From contig JASHSO010000332.1 of NCBI GenBank assembly GCA_030038715.1, positions 1 to 6,256 of the forward strand: a DNA stretch of 6,256 nt. The letters are read 5' to 3'. The position numbers were made by a program, and so were the translations under genes. The stretch comes from Streptosporangiaceae bacterium (lineage in GTDB: Bacteria > Actinomycetota > Actinomycetes > Streptosporangiales > Streptosporangiaceae). How positions within the stretch are numbered: the stretch's first letter is position 1; the number at the start of each line of letters is the position of its first letter. Shown here in pieces: positions 6,246 to 6,256 of this stretch. The notes beneath the pieces are model-generated. The model searched no databases. It was not told the DNA's origin and saw only the letters and a list, made by a program, of their open reading frames with translations.

Positions 6246-6253
6246 TCCCTTCC
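6246..6253 (-). promoter_or_regulatory. Ribosome binding site of the beta-helix gene
   Basis: On the minus strand GGAAGGGA lies nine bases before the ATG at 6236. It fixes the start directly in front of the signal peptide and supports the minus strand as the coding strand. The promoter lies outside the window. Confidence 0.7.
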
Positions 6254-6256
6254 TGG

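Overview
The window is GC-rich with strong G/C preference at third codon positions. Its gene families (a KimA/Rv2690c-type permease, a PRC-MgtE_N-CBS protein, a tyramine-type copper amine oxidase and a secreted GGGI-repeat beta-helix protein) point to a chromosomal region of a high-GC actinomycete. I cannot place it to genus. I see no transposase, integrase, phage gene, tRNA, rRNA or CRISPR array.

Layout, left to right. Bases 1-401 (minus) hold the N-terminal third or less of a copper-dependent primary-amine oxidase that runs off the window. It is overlapped by 11 bases by the end of a large minus-strand permease gene (391-2934). That permease is a 12-helix APC/KUP-superfamily transporter of the KimA (YdaO) type with a universal-stress-protein-like cytoplasmic domain. 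Unusually, it carries a C-terminal OB-fold domain joined by a long Ala/Pro/Gly linker. A 194-base divergent spacer (2935-3128) separates it from a plus-strand gene (3129-4439) for a soluble protein made of PRC-barrel, MgtE N-terminal and paired CBS domains, without the MgtE channel. A strong GC hairpin (4421-4456) spans that gene's stop codon. It is followed by about 300 bases with no convincing gene but with a nested inverted repeat (4616-4675). Finally, 4764-6236 (minus) encodes an exported right-handed parallel beta-helix protein of 490 residues with 13 GGGI-type rungs, convergent with the MgtE-like gene.

How the parts may fit together. The permease and amine oxidase are probably one translationally coupled minus-strand operon. 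The permease's family suggests potassium (KimA) while its operon partner suggests amine uptake and oxidation, so its substrate is an open question. The divergent MgtE_N/CBS protein belongs to a family associated with divalent-cation sensing, so the central region may concern cation homeostasis. The beta-helix protein appears to be an independent surface or secreted protein.

The most notable point is the permease-OB fusion. As I recall, in mycobacteria and streptomycetes the OB-fold protein (Rv2694c type) and the APC permease (Rv2690c type) are separate genes lying close together around the trkA/ceoBC potassium genes. Here the two are one polypeptide in a different neighbourhood.
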